From contig CM062219.1 in the NCBI GenBank assembly GCA_031216445.1, positions 2,463,501 through 2,527,500 on the forward strand: DNA of 64,000 bases. Reading direction: 5' to 3'. A model generated the notes under the pieces. It made no database searches and was not told where the DNA came from. It saw only the letters and a list, made by a program, of their open reading frames with translations. This stretch comes from Lateolabrax maculatus. Lineage: Eukaryota > Chordata > Actinopteri > Acropomatiformes > Lateolabracidae. Position numbers and translations under genes: made by a program. Below are positions 48,138 to 63,100 of the stretch, in pieces. The first letter of the stretch is position 1; each line of letters opens with the position of its first letter.

Positions 48138-51100
48138 ATGTCCACAGATGACAGTATCTCTGAGGATGTGTCCAGCTCGGGGGCTTTGAGCCACTGCCAT
48201 GTCAGTGCTGACGGGGATGGGGGTAAGGAGAGTGAGACCTCTTTGGTGTCCTCTGAGGGGACATCAGCCTCGGGGCTGGCTGTCTCAGAGGACCGACACA
48301 CAACCCCCCAAACAACAGGAGGCACTGTGGAGAGCAGGCCCGTGGACATCACACCAGCATGCAACAAGATCAGGTGCAGGACCTGTAAACACGCTACTGT
48401 ATATGTAAAAATAAAAGACAGTAGTTTCCAGATCCATATTTTCTTAGGAAGGAATTTAAATGTCCTCCTACGTGTAAATGGTGTTTAATCCAATTCTAAA
48501 AATGTGAATCTATTTCCTGTAAAGGGCCATTGTTGTAGGTTTCTGAATTTCCCTGAACATAACAGGAAATAGATTCAAATTTAACACCATTTATAGGTGG
48601 GTGAACAGAAGAAAAATAATTCTTTAATGACATAATTTATTTGCCATTAAAGTGTCTGTTGCTGTTTTTACGCATTGATTCGGCCATTGTTTTACAGTAT
48701 TTTGTGATATCCAGAATTCCGTGCAGCTATCTCTTAATCTGATATCCTGGCTGCAGAACCATGTATACCATCTATATCTTATACATATATTACAGTACTT
48801 GGGTACAGTGTGTGATTTATTATTGTATGCCTTTTATTACAGGAGTCTGTGTCTGAGCACAGATGAAGCATTTGAGCAAGGGAAGAGCCTCCCTTTCATC
48901 AACCCAAGCTCCCTTGAGACCCTTAGGGCTTTGGTTCAGGAGATCCAGAGCAGCGGAGAGACGGACCCTGAGATCTGGAAGGATTGTGAGGTGGGAAAAT
49001 ATCACCAATGGTTATTGTGGAATGTGGAACTGAAAGTGTAAATGCACGCTGATGACATTAGAAGTGAAGTTGGGGTTAGCTGCTGTGGCAGTGGTTCCTG
49101 TGCGATTCACTTTTGGCAGCTGGCAGCCTCATTTCTGAGCTGTCACTTTTATTTTTTGTGCGGATCACACCTGACAGTAAGTCAGACACACACACACAGA
49201 GCACCACACTGCAGCTGATCTTTTCAGACATGGGGCTTGATTTGCAGGACACAGACAACTGTGATGTGCTGCAACACAAAGACACTTCACTGCAGAGTTC
49301 ATCAGGCTTGAGGTCTTTTTAGTTCACATACCTGGTGAAGAACACACTTTTCTGCTATCATTAAAATGTCTTTGGTGAATTATTGTATCACTAGAGAATT
49401 AATGTTCCTCTGTACATCCCTTCTCCCTCTCCAGTGGGAGTTTGTATCGTAACCACAGTGGTGCTCAGCTGCTCCCCTCACCCCCTCACAAATACACATA
49501 TGCAGTATGCAGGAAAATCAGTCAAATTAAATTACTTTTTTTTTCTTAATGCAGATCACCTCATTGTCACACACTCACTCATACACACTTTACTTGCACT
49601 AACTGTAGGTAAATGTCACGTAAATGAGAAACCCAGTTGCTGTAATTGGGAAGAAACCTGATTTTCCAGCTATATTTCTCCCGGAGGAATCAGATTTCTT
49701 GGCCATGTATATGCGTAATAGGGAGGATATAGGCCGTGCCTGCGCGTCTGCATACACAGACATGTTCACACACGACGAACAACGTGGCCCCTGATGGATA
49801 CGACCAAATGATGAGTTTCATCATGTGCTATTGTGAAATTTGCATGTGGAAACTATAAATTGGCTTTCTGGGTTGGGTGATTGAGCTTCTAATTGACTTT
49901 TTAAATGCGAGCATGTGAAAGAAAAATACTTCAGACAGTGAAAGTATTTCTGCGACAGCAGAGCAGCTGGATGAAAGTCAGTATCATTACACATGATGAT
50001 ATATCCTTGTTTTCTAAATATTTCCATCCAAAGTCTGAATGAATCTGACACTAAGCAACCTGTAGAAGTCTGAATAAGTTTAAGTCACAAAAATGTGTGA
50101 CTGATATGAGTTTTCCTCAGAAAAGTTAAATTACCTTATTTAAAAAAACTTTAATAGTTACATCCTCTCCTTCTCCCCCATTGAAAAATCCAGAATCTAG
50201 GAATATGCAAATATTTTTCATTTCAAAACTTTAACTACTGGACACAAGATGTCTCCTGTTTCATTGTAAAGTCCATTTTCTGTGTTTGTCACCTGGAGGT
50301 CATCATTTAGGTACTCAGGTTGTAAACGCCAGACTGGATCATCAGATGTATGTTACCACTTTACCTCTGCAGTGTAAAGACTCAAAGCCTGCTCAAATAA
50401 GGAATGCCAGTGTGTTGACAATGATGAAAATGGCCCTGACTCTGCCCCCTGCTGTTTTATCGTAGGTTAACGTCTTGCTGTGAGTGAGGACGGCACATGA
50501 CAATTTGTTTGCTTCTCTTTCTGCAACAGGGCCGATGGTTGCATCTGTTTCAGCTGGTTGAAAAGCAATACCAAGAGCAAATACTCGCTCAGCAAGAACA
50601 ATACCAGTGCCAAATACAAGTAAGCCTGCATTTAGTCACGTGTTGTCACATGAGCCGTGTTAAAATATTTGTTTATCCAGTGGAATAATGATGTTCTTTT
50701 TTCCCCAGTTGATTCAGGATGAAATTAAGGCCTTGGTTCAGCTCCAGAACCGCCAGTCCAGCGTCCAGCCACACACAGAGTTCTCTCCAACGTCGATGAC
50801 CAAAACTCCCACAAACACAAAGGACTACATGTTCCCCCTCCTCTCCAGTGACTGCACAGTCCCCAAAAAAGTGGCCAGTGACAATGACAGCCTGGCAGCC
50901 CCTGCCCATACCCCCTTTAGCTCCCCTTCACCTCCGCTCCAGAGATCAGAGACCGCCAACCACGGGGAGGAGCGGGCGACCACAGTGCTCAGCAGTGGGT
51001 ACGGGACTCTGTCTGCTTGGGAAATGGGTCTGGAACGTGCCGGCTCTCCGGGGGAAGACGAGGATGGTAGTCAAGGGAGGGAGAAGCATCACTGGTCCCC

Positions 51101-54100
51101 TAACTTCCAGGAAGACACAGAGACGACTGTGACTAGGTGCCAGCAGGTTTTTTCCACTGTGAGGACTCTCGGAGTGGAGGAACCTAACCCGTTAGTCTAC
51201 CAGCAGAGAACCTCTGGGTATGTTTAAAAGACACACTAACCACGAGTCCTCATGAAAGGGTTTCTGCAGCTCTTGAAAAGGCTTACAAAGCATTGATTCC
51301 TCAAAAAGGCCTTCACAGGTAGTCAATAACTAATATTTATTTATTTATTGGCAACTTGTTAGCAAACAGTTGCTTATTTACACATCCATCATTCATTTGG
51401 AGTCGTGTTTCTGTTCCCCTGATGGATGTAAGTCCAGTGTTCTCTCTCTTTTAACTCTAATTTTGGTCTCCTTTGGACTCCTGAGGGAAATATCTGGCTC
51501 TCCAGCTGCTAAATGCTCCACTGTGTCCACCAGTTCGTCTCTAACTGTGTCTGTCTGCTGTTGGCTGCTGAGCAGATTGTGTACAGAGGGTTTTTAGAGC
51601 TTTTTCACTGAAAACAGCCACCTGTTGCGGCCGAAAACGTTATTATTTCACATCGTTATTTGATACTGTGAAAATATCAGTTACAGTCACTTTAATTATA
51701 TTTTCAGGAGTTATTGTTATACAATGCGAGGAAGTACTGACAAAAATGTGATAAATTAATGGACTTGGTAAATAATTATAGGTTGTATTTTCTTTACTGT
51801 TTTTCATTTATATCTTTCATATTTTAACCTTTATGACTGCATTCTATTCTGTATTAAAATGTCTTAAAAAGTCTTAAATTTAACCTGATCCCTGCAGAAA
51901 CCCTGTTAAGATTTAGGCAACATTCTCTCTGAGAAATTGTATTTCTACTCACCCTGACCTGTTCCTCTTGGCAGCACCAGCCAGCCCTTGACCTCCTGGG
52001 CCCAGAGGCAGAAACTCAGGCCCAAGAAGAGCAAAGCAGGACAGGCTTCATCCCAAATCCCTGAATACCAGGAGCAGCCAAGCAGCCTCAGAGAGTCCCA
52101 CAAACAAAAACCCCTGGACAGCGTAGACACCCAGGACCAGGTACAACTCGCCAAGTGGTAACAGCTGCTCCTGTGGGACGGATAAGATTTTGCAGGATAA
52201 CAAATAAGAGCACTACCTGGTGTTTATCCTTGCCCTGCATCTGTAGTGTTTAGTTTTTTTTGCTGTATATGTGTGTTGTGGTTATCCTGATTAGATTCCC
52301 TCTGCTGAGTCTAATCCACTCATCTCTATTGGGTTTCAGCAGCGACCGGCTGGGCCGTCGTCCAGCTCTTTTCCCCTGAGGAGGAGTGACAGCCTGATGT
52401 CTGAGGCATCAGGTAACAATTCACTGACTCAGACAAAACACAGAGCAGCAACGCTTGACCGGTGTAAAGAAATCACAGACAACATAACTGTGATAGAATA
52501 AACAATAAAGAATATTACAGTTTTTATGAAAGATGAAGTCCTGTTGCAATAACCACAAGTGACAGTAAGATGGCACTGTGGTACCTCAGAGGAAATGGAA
52601 TAATATCACTTCCAACCATATTTCTGCCATCTTACAGATTTTTTAAAAGAGGTTCAGTAATTTATTTTATTTCTGATAAAATTTCTTTTTATCAAACATT
52701 TCTCAAACAGGAGGAAATGGTGCATTTGTTAGGGGACTATTTACAGTGGCGAATTATTCCACATTTGGTGCTCTATGTGTGTGTATTTGTGTAATAAACT
52801 GGTGTGTGTGTGTTTGGTAATAGAGGAACATGTCACCCAGAGCAACAGTGAGGCACATTCATGTGTTTTTAATAGTTTTTGGTGGACGATTGGAGCTCTG
52901 TGGCTCAAAAGAAGAAGATATATCAGGCTGTGGTACACCCACAATACTTGTTAGTGGGATACATTAAGTGTTGGCTTTGGATAGAAGTTCACAAAACATG
53001 TAATTTAAAACTGTTGTACAAATGATTAGACAAACTAAATTTTCACACTACATTCTTCTCTCTTTCTTAGGCCTCACGTATTGGCGTCTGAATGAGAGTG
53101 AACTGTATCACCCGCTTCCGGACAGCTTCGACAGTGGCGCTTACCTCCTTCTTCAAGAGGCATCCATGAGTCTTGTGAGTAACAACTACAGTTCACTGTG
53201 GCACCTGTGAATGTCCGATAAACAGGTCATCAAGGCATCAAACTAACCACTGAAACCATTTAATGCAGCTGTGGATTCCAGATTCACTTCCCACTTTTAT
53301 GATTACATTATGGCGGTCGCCTACCTGTACACATTTGCTTTTGAGGAGATTAACAGATAATGTTCAGATTCGACGGATGACTCCTAAATGTATTATCTCC
53401 GTCTCTTGTAGACTCCATCTCAGGAGCCTCGGCTGTCTCTCAGAGAGATCTATCAGAACAAGCAAAGAACAGACTGTAAACGTTCAGACTGGGAAGGCTC
53501 TTTTACATCCAGTCCTTCGTCACCGCAGGTACGTCACGTCACAGCTCATCAGTGATCAGTTTAGTCCTCGGCTGAGCCTTTAACCCACACTTTGTGCTTT
53601 AGGTGTTGACCTTGGACCCAGCAGCTAACCAGCGACAGTCAGATCGTACCTCTGGCTTTACTTCGCCCTCTCACTTCAGCAGCCCTTCGTTCGCCGCTCA
53701 GCCCCACCTCTACCCCAGAGTAGGGACCCCCGTAACCCCCGACAGCATGGTGGAGTGCAGCCCCAACACTGGAGACACAGACTGTATCTCCGACACCTCC
53801 AGTGTTTCACCTGCCGGACCTTCCCCTTCTAAGCTGCAAAGCTCGTGGGGAAAAACATCCCAGGCAGTCCTGTCTACCTCCCAGGATAAGATCCAGCCCT
53901 GCTCCCACACAGCCAGCCAGCAGCGCAGAGCCAGTGCCCCCTTAGCCAGTGAGGAGGAGGGCAGTCACACCCACACCAGCACCCTGAAGCCTTGTTCAGC
54001 CTCTGGTTCTACTCTGCGGCCTGCAGTCAGTCCACACATGGAGAGAGCTGCCTCACTAGAGGACCCTGTTGTCCTTTCCCTGTGAGTGTGACATACACAG

Positions 54101-57100
54101 GTCGCAGTATTTGTTCACACTGGGATGCTCATGCTTGATGCAAAATAACTTCATTTATTTACACACATTTACAAAGTTCTTTACAGTAAAACAAGGATAA
54201 AGGAGCCTGATCATGCAAGGCTTTAGAAATGAGCAGTATAATTTTAGCAATTCTTAAAGCAGCTATAATAAATAAGTTTTATGGTGTCATTTTCGGCCGC
54301 AGCAGGCAGCTATTTTCAGAGGAAAAGCTCTAAAAATCCTCTGTACACAACCTGCTCAGCAGCCAACAGCACACAGACTCAGTTAGAGATGAGCTGGTGA
54401 ACATAGTGGAGCATTAAGCAGCTAAAGAGACAGATATTTCTCTGGTGAAGACCAAAAACAGAGCTAAAATAGAGTGAATGTTTGACTTACATTCACCAGG
54501 TGAAACAAACACGACTACAAATGAATCATAATGTTGCTGTTTGCTAAAAAGTTCAACATATCAGCTTAAAAGGTAATGATACATCAATGTCTGTTTCTTT
54601 CATCATCTTCTTTTTCTTTGTCCTCAGACTAAGGCAGAACCTGAGAGAGAAGCACTCTCGTCATGTGGCTGATCTGAAAGCGTATTACGAGTCTGAGATC
54701 CAAATCCTGCGAGACAAACTGAAACTCGGAGATCTGCCGCAGGATTTAGAGAAGAACAACCAGGTCCTCACAAAGAGGTGTGTTTGCATTTCATTTACTT
54801 ATGTAACCCAACGTGTTCTGGAGCTTTCCACTGCATCGCACAGTCTGGTGATGGTTACTGTTTCCAAGGCCTAGAATGAACCTTCACACTCTGTTTGTAT
54901 AAACATTTAATTATGTCAAAATTAAAAGTAAAAAAAGGGGAAATTCAAGAAAAATACTACATTAAACACACCGTTAATTCTGAAGTAGTGACTTGGTTTT
55001 GAGGATATAAATGATTAGTAATCATATTCAAAGTTTTGAGATGTCAAGACACACAAATGAAGTCCTGTAGGACCCCACATTTCCCCAACATCACATTATG
55101 CTTCAGTTGTTGGGTCCATTTTATTTTGTTTTCTAACTCTAATTTCTCGTTATAAACAGATGCAAACACCTAGAGAAAGCTCTGGCTGAGGCCACCAGTC
55201 GTATCCAAGAACTAGAGGCAACAAACAGCTCGCTGGAGAAAAAACTGGTATTGTACCTCAATTTTTTTTTTGTGTTATAATTAGTGGTTTGTCTTTGTAT
55301 AATAAACACCATCTGTTATATTTGTGTGTATGTCTATGTAGCCATGAAAGTATTCTGTTATTTAAAATGTCGAAAAAAAATCTGCAAAGACGTCATATTT
55401 ACTAAAATATAAAATGTGCATGTGCAACTGTTATCCCGTTCTTTAATTTTGATGTGACTTTCCACCGTTAGGCAGAGTGGCCGGAGCGGTATGCTGTAGC
55501 GGGTGCCACCGTGAAATCCTTGCAGCAGCGACTGGAAGAAAGCAAACGCTCGTGCAAAGAGAAGGACGCCTCGGGAGCTCGTTTGAAGGCCCACGTACGG
55601 CAGCTGGAGGAGGCGGTGCAGAAAGCCTGCAGGGAGGCAGACGAGAAGGAGGCCCAGAGGGAGAGAGAGTACAAGATGCTGCAAGATGTGAGTCTGAGTC
55701 CGAGATGAGTACCTCCAGAAAGTCCTATAAAAACTGGAACTTTGTTACTATCATTATTTAGTTTTTTATATTAAATCAAAAGTGCTATGTTGTTGATGTG
55801 CTTTAAAAGTTTTCAGGACACCATGAAATATATGTTTTTCTTTATCATGGGGATTCATATAGAGTTTCTTCCATTTAGGGATGCATATTATCAGCTCCGA
55901 TATTGACCTTATTAAGCGGAGCGGGTATAGGCCAGACGTGACTGATCCACATTACATACTTAACTGTTTACTGACTGTGAAACCAGAAGTGTTGACCTCT
56001 GCATTTAAGTCACGTTAGCTCAATGTAGTTTTCTCAAAGTACATTTTCTGCGTCATTTTTTAAACACTGGACAAAGTAACATTACATTTTGTTACATGTT
56101 TTGCAAAGCTCGATAAGGAGAATGCTTCAGAAAATGAGGACTGATGTTAAGAAAACAAAAACAACAAAACACTACGGAGCAGCTCTGCAATGTTAGTTTA
56201 GCTGGTTGGTTTTGGTTTCTGAGACTGGTGTATCAGGGCAGCACAGTCCCGTTGGTCAAGAAGTGATGTGTTAAAGTTATAGCCTCATGTTCAGTTACAT
56301 AAGAATGATCTGAGTGTATTCCATGCAGCAAGGAACGATTATGCAGATGTTAAAGTAGGTAAAAAGGGAGCACTGGTATCGAATCGGTATGAGAAAGTCT
56401 GTTGTATTGGTCCGTCAACACTAATGTTGATTGAGGTGTTGTTTTGTTTCCTCAGCTGCTCGGAGAATATGACTCAATGGTGAAGGAGCATGAGGGATTG
56501 AAGGTAACGGATCTCTTACTGGCATTTGATGCATTACGTTTTGTTGTGATTATTTGATTATCGTTGAAACACATTGGATCATTTCAACAGCGACAAACAA
56601 AATCAGTTTTCTTCATGTCACGTCTTCGTTCAGCCTCATGCAATTTTTAACAATTTCTGCATCTACAGAACAACTTGGTGTCAACAGAGAACAAACTTTT
56701 CGATGCCAACGATCAGATATCAGACCTGAAGAGGTGAGTGGGTTGGTTGTAGAGTGCAACACAACACTAACTGGCAATTAGGTTTGTGTGTTGTATGAAT
56801 TTTATAAAATGTATTTCCTGTCCAGGTTCTCACCACCTCTCATATGAAAGGAGTCATTACAAAAAACACATTTATTCTATTCTGTGCTTTACTGTGACTA
56901 CACATTGTAAAGATACTGTATGTTGAGGATGTGAGAAATTAAAAACTTGAAACTTGAAAAGGAATAGTTCCACATTTCAGGAAACACCCTTTCTTGCTTT
57001 GTTGCCGAGGTTTAGATGAGAAAAGTGACACCACATCTGTACATGTGAAGCTCGAGCCAGGAGATGGTTAATGATAAATAGTTTATTGTATTTTCAAAAC

Positions 57101-60100
57101 ATATGCAGTTATTTTTCTTTTTTATCACAAATGACGATATCAAGTTGACAAGAACATCCAAATGTAATAAAAACGGAAACAATGGTGAATACATACATGA
57201 CCAGAGACAGAAAATATAGTGTAAAATATCACAGTGATGCTCGGCTGCCTAAAAGCATTGCTTGTTAACCGGTAAGTGTACATTTTATATCATAGTTCAC
57301 TGCTATTTTTATGAGTTGGAAACGCCATTAAAGGCTCAATATATAAGAGTGGTACTGCCCCCATTTCAAGTGAAACTCCTCCACCTTATCAAGCAGCCTG
57401 TATGATAAATAATCCCAGGGCAGGTCCAGAGTGTATTTAAGAAAAATACACCTGCCAGCACTTTGAAGCTCACTAATTACACGTTATATTTTATAAATTT
57501 AATCCGTACAAAAACCAAAGGGTAAAAACGAGAAGTTGAGGTGTTACTGGTGGTTAATGTTCCAGACCATTTCTTGGCTGTGAGTAGTTGACATTGCTGA
57601 TTTAATAGTTGGCCAAAAGGCAGATACACATCTTGTCTCGTGTGGTGAAGTTTTTGACTAATATTGAACAGACACAAACATGTACATGTAAACAGTCAAA
57701 AGCATCCGTTTGAGTTGTGTTTGCAAAGAGAACTCATAGCAGAGAAGTGACACTACAGCTCTGTGGTTATTAACTTCACTGTCAAACGGCATCTCATTGT
57801 CGTTGGCTGGCTCCAGCAAATTTGTAAAAGAGCTGCAGTGGAGGTTGGTAGGACAGTTGGGAGCTCAATACAAGAGGATTAATCAATAGAGGCTAATGAT
57901 GGTCTCTGTGCAGTTGAAAATAGATAATAGCACTGGCTGACACTACGCAGCAACTTTCCTTTGCAGCTTCAGCTCTGCCCTGCAAATTGGCGCCAGCAGA
58001 GGCAGCGCATGGACTCGCCATTGATGAAGTCTGTCAAGTCGATTCAGCGAATTCACTGACAGATAGCAAACTGCAGCTTGCAGGACATCAATATGTGTGT
58101 CAGAGGAGGGCTTTAGCACTGAAACAAATTGGTGGGCAGGCAGCCAAAGGGAAAAAAAAGAGGTCCAGAAACCTTTTTAAAAAAGATGGAAACTGTACTA
58201 CAATGTACAAGCAAACTTGACAAATTCTTTATTTATTGAATGCCTGGAGGATGTCAGAGAATCCTAAGAACCAATGAATTCGACAGCATTTTAGTTTAAT
58301 TTCTTAAATGTAGCCTAAGAACTTCATAAAAGCTAAGACAAAACCCATAAAAGACATAAATTGGGAAAGGCGTAGTGACATGAGGATCCTTCCAGACATT
58401 ATATCAGTCAAAAAGCCAGAACACACTGAGTCACTGTTAGACCATCAAAATGGGAAAACGGTGTAAAATGCAGTAAGATATGCAAGAACATTTCCAGCTT
58501 CGGGGTCTGATGGATCCTCACAGTGAGACCTGCAAGAGATTGTTACTAAGACTAAAATCAAACTGGAACAGTAAAAGCAAATTAGAGCCCAGATCATGAC
58601 AGCAGAGATAATTTATAATCCACAGGAGGCAAAGTGTTGAGATGAAGGTCAGCTCTGGGTCATAATTCTTCTCTGTGTAGAGAGAAGGAATTTCAGTGAG
58701 ACTAATTGACTCAAGTACATTTAAGAAAGAATTCCTCAGGCAAAAAGATTAACAAACAGTTTAAAATAAAGAAATGACATGGATCTGTGTGCTCAAAGCA
58801 TCCTAACTAACTTTTATAAATAAGTCAACAGAAAGTAAGCTTTAAATCTTGTGACCCTGTTTGTCTTTGTCTGCCCCGCTCAGAGTAATCTCCAAACTGG
58901 AGTGTCAGGTGAAGCAGCTGGAGCATGAGAACCAGGCCAGGGCACGTTATGCTTCCCACAGTAACACACAACCGTCTGGGGCTGGGTAAGCACTTAAATG
59001 TACTGATAATGTGTCTCTTTTACATACCTACAGCAGGTGTCATACGCTGATTATATTTTTAATTTTTACTTACATAAATGTAAAAAAGTATTGGCATAAA
59101 AATATGCTTAAAGTATCAAAAGTTAAAGTATTCATGCAGAAAAACACATATCAGAATAATGTATATTATATTAGTGGATTATAATTACTGATGCATTAGT
59201 AACGTCAGTGTCCTATCAGTTAACACTGACTAACAACCAGACAGCAGCCACATTACATTACCCACATTAGCTTTCCTGCTAAACTCTCCTTCTTATCTAA
59301 CTTACAAAACATGAACACAAGTCTTGTCCTGCACCGTGGCTTGTTGAACGAGCCACCAAACAAACATTCACTGGTGAAAAGTGCCCTACTAATGTCAGTG
59401 TGCAACTACACTCAGCTGTAACATATTAACAACATGCACCTGGAGATGTCACCGTCAGTACCACTAACTACACTCTATCTGCCCATGACATGAAACTACA
59501 GTGCAGGTTTGTTTACGTTGTCTCTTGTTCCCCTGCCGGAGCTCAGCCTGCAAGTCGCCGTCAATCAAACCCTCTCGGGCCAAAAGAAAACATATTTTGA
59601 CTGTAGAGAGAGATGTCTGAATGTAAATTTCCTCTTCACATGTCAACAGTCTTTTCCACCATCCTGACCTGCTGCTGTCGCCCAGTAAATGCAAGCCAGA
59701 GCCAGATGTCTCCCGCAGGAAGTCACCTTGTCCTCTATCTGACGGCAAAAAATCACCATTCCGTCAAACTAGCCAATCGAGTATCCGCAAGAAGTCAAAG
59801 TATCCATTGAATGATGAACCATCAGGAGCTGGAAGCTCTGTGGACACCTCTTCAACTGGTGGGAGCTGGAGGTAGGTGTTTTTATTTATTTCTGTGTGTA
59901 TTTTCTCCACCAGACTTGGTCCAGATTTTAGTTGATTTACTGAGATCCTGTCCTGCAGGTGTGCGTCTCCGCCAGAATGTGAACAATCTGCGCCTCAGCC
60001 CAGACACCAGGAGCAGAGCGCCGGCCAGCGGGAGGCCGGTCGTCGAGAGGCTTCCTGTGCCCTGACGCCCATGATGAGGGCCCTGATAGAGCTGGAGGAG

Positions 60101-63100
60101 ACCAGATCGACAGAGAGCCGGGCCCCCTGTAAGAACAGCTCCACCACCCACAGTATGACTCACGCTCACCCACGAGACATCACCAACCTGATTAATGCTC
60201 AGATTTACAACTCGTGTTTATATTCGTTCCTCCAACTTCTCACTTGAATATGTGCTGATAAGGTCACATAACACTTTAAACAAAACACCAGTATTATTTC
60301 AAGTAAATCATTTGACAAACTCACAATTAATCAAACCACTGGTAGATTTTGTTACTTTGTATTCTCTCTTTGAATTACATTGCAGTGCTTATGAGTCAAC
60401 AAGATACATCTGGCATAACAACCAATAGGATCAGGGAAAGCCCTTAAATTTCTTCACAATAACAATAATAAGTGCAAGGAAATAAACAATCAAAGCAATT
60501 TTACTGTGAATATTTACAAAAAACATGTCAAGTAAAAATCCTCATTTAAACGATCAGGTGTAAGAGTATGAAAGCATAATCCAAAAAGCTTCTTTCTGCA
60601 ACAGTCTGTCTCAATAACAATAACAATATCTTGAGACAAATTAAACAAAAGTATCTGCATGACTTGATGTCACTATGGAACATTTTGGAAAATGAAAGTA
60701 TACAGGAGAAGAAACAGTCATGGAGGTTGTTCCATGAAGGAGGAGTGAGTGACTGTGCAACACCAGCAGGAAAAGAAGGGAACAATAGCTGCAATCAGTT
60801 TTATAGTATGTGACTGTGTTGTGAAGTGACTCTGGCGCCCAATCAGGACACTAATCTAGATGCTCATGGTGGTCAATCACAGCAAAGCCGGAGCTGTTTC
60901 TAAGTATAAATTAGGAAACAGTTGACTTTAAAAAGAGATTTACAGAATGGCTTTCTGTACCTGTGATGAAAATGTTTCATGTGCATCTGAACAAACCTTC
61001 ATGCCATGAAAAAGAGATAGTTTAGCTTTTTTTAAAGTATCAAAAATGTCTTTTTGTCTTTCTTTTCTTTTTACACAATATATATTATATTATTTTTAGG
61101 GCTGCAACAAAATATTCCATTATCAATCCTTACTTTGTCAATTCATCAAATGTCAGAATATTTCAAATTTAAAATACCAAATAAAGCCCATCACACGTTC
61201 CCACGCCTCAAAGTGACGCCTTAAAATTTCTCGTTTGATCAAAACATAAAGAAATTCAATTTACTATCTCATAAAACTAAGAAAAACAGCAAAGGCTAGA
61301 AAAATGTTTGGTATTTTTGCCTGAAAAAAAAATTATTACAGAAAAAATGATTCCAGACATGTTCAGTTCATCTTATTAAACAAGTTCTGGATTTCAATAT
61401 TTGAAACGTTCTCATGTATCTGTGAAAAAGCAATAGACCCAAATCCATTTATGGCAATAACTGGAATCTGGTTTCACTTTATTGATTACTTGGAGAATCT
61501 TGAGAGCTAATAACGTATATTTCCTTTTATGATTTTGTTTCTCTTTCATTTTAATTTTACTTATTTTCTGTTTTTAATTATATTTTATTTGCATTTACCT
61601 TTGCCTTGATCCTTGAATTTCTACAGTAAACTCCCACACCACTGCAGTATGACATTAAAATATATAAGTGGACTTTATCTTACTCTCAATATGGGAGGTC
61701 GTGTCTTTGTAGTGTGTTTTGTATTTTTCTTTGTCATCGTTTGTACTGTTAGTGCTGTTTTGTTGAATTGGGATAAAATAATAAATAAAATGTTATAAAA
61801 TATTGAATTCATTTTCTGTCAATCAACTAATCGACTGATCGTTTCAGCTCTAAATCTTTTTGTTAATTAATTACGGGCCGATCGAACACCCTTATTACGA
61901 ACATCCTTGTATGAATCTTAGTACACACACACACACCAACTCAGTCCTCATGCTGTGTGTAATAGACACGTTTTTTGACTCCACCATCTCTGGGCCTTCT
62001 CTCTGCAGGGGTCGGCAATCAGAGGACCACGGTTGGTTTCGTGGAGCGGAAACACAAGGAGGTGATTCAGGAGCGAGTTCAGGCCGACAGGGAGGCGGTC
62101 CAACCCGGAGGAGTCGTGACTCGAGCCGAGCGAGGAGGAGCGAAAGGTCTCAGCGGTGCAGCTCTGCTGAGAGCTCAGAGGAGTCTGTCTCCAGAGGGCC
62201 ACAGGTCCTCCTCACTGCCTCCTCCGGCACATCGAAACATACCCCCAACGACACCCAGTACGTCCTTACCTCGTCTTTAATGTGCACAACATACAGCTCT
62301 GTTGCATTTCCAAGTTTCAGAAGTTTAGATTGTTTTGCCGTCATTTTTCGTGTTTTACAAACGTGCAGATACACAGCTGCTGATTTTACCTGCAGCTCAG
62401 ACTCATATTTATGAGACGTGATCAACTAAATTGTGAATTTGTTGGCATTAAAACACAGTATTTGTGATCACAAAGGCAGGAGGGGAAAGAAAAAAGGTTT
62501 AACGGGCCTCCCTCCCTCCATCCTGCGCCTTTTTCTTTTTTTCTCTCATTAACTACAAACACAAAGAACCACTTTTGTAGTCAGAAACAAATTAAATGTC
62601 TCATTAAAAAAGGTATTTATTTATTTAAGTCAGTTGCCAATAAATACAGGCCTTTTTATACCTGTACTTTAATACATTCATTTACAGGCATTTATAAAAA
62701 AAAAAATGTATGTATACATTTGTACATTTTATAAATCGAGAATAAATGTGGAGACAGTTTATGTGTTTTGGGAAAATCATGAGATTTGAATGTAAAATCC
62801 TATTTTAATTAGATGAAAAGGGCTGATTGAAACCCGTCTGTAAGCCTGAAACATTCTGGACAGATGAAACAGATTAACTGAAAACAATAAATAATAATAA
62901 ACACAGATGGTTCCACAGATTTTTTTACATACTGTACTTAACATTTATTTTATGTAAGACAATTTAACTCGGACAAATGCTATTTTAACTAAAATCAGTT
63001 TTGATACTAACCCATTAAATTCTTAACCTTTTAACAAAAGCAAGACAATTATATCTTTCTAAATTTTGTGGATCACTGTAAACTCTCTGGAGAATGTAGT

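Noticed and set aside
57987..58220. 77-codon open frame in an MPHOSPH9 intron
   Set aside because: No flanking splice sites in phase with the neighbouring exons and no recognisable domain.
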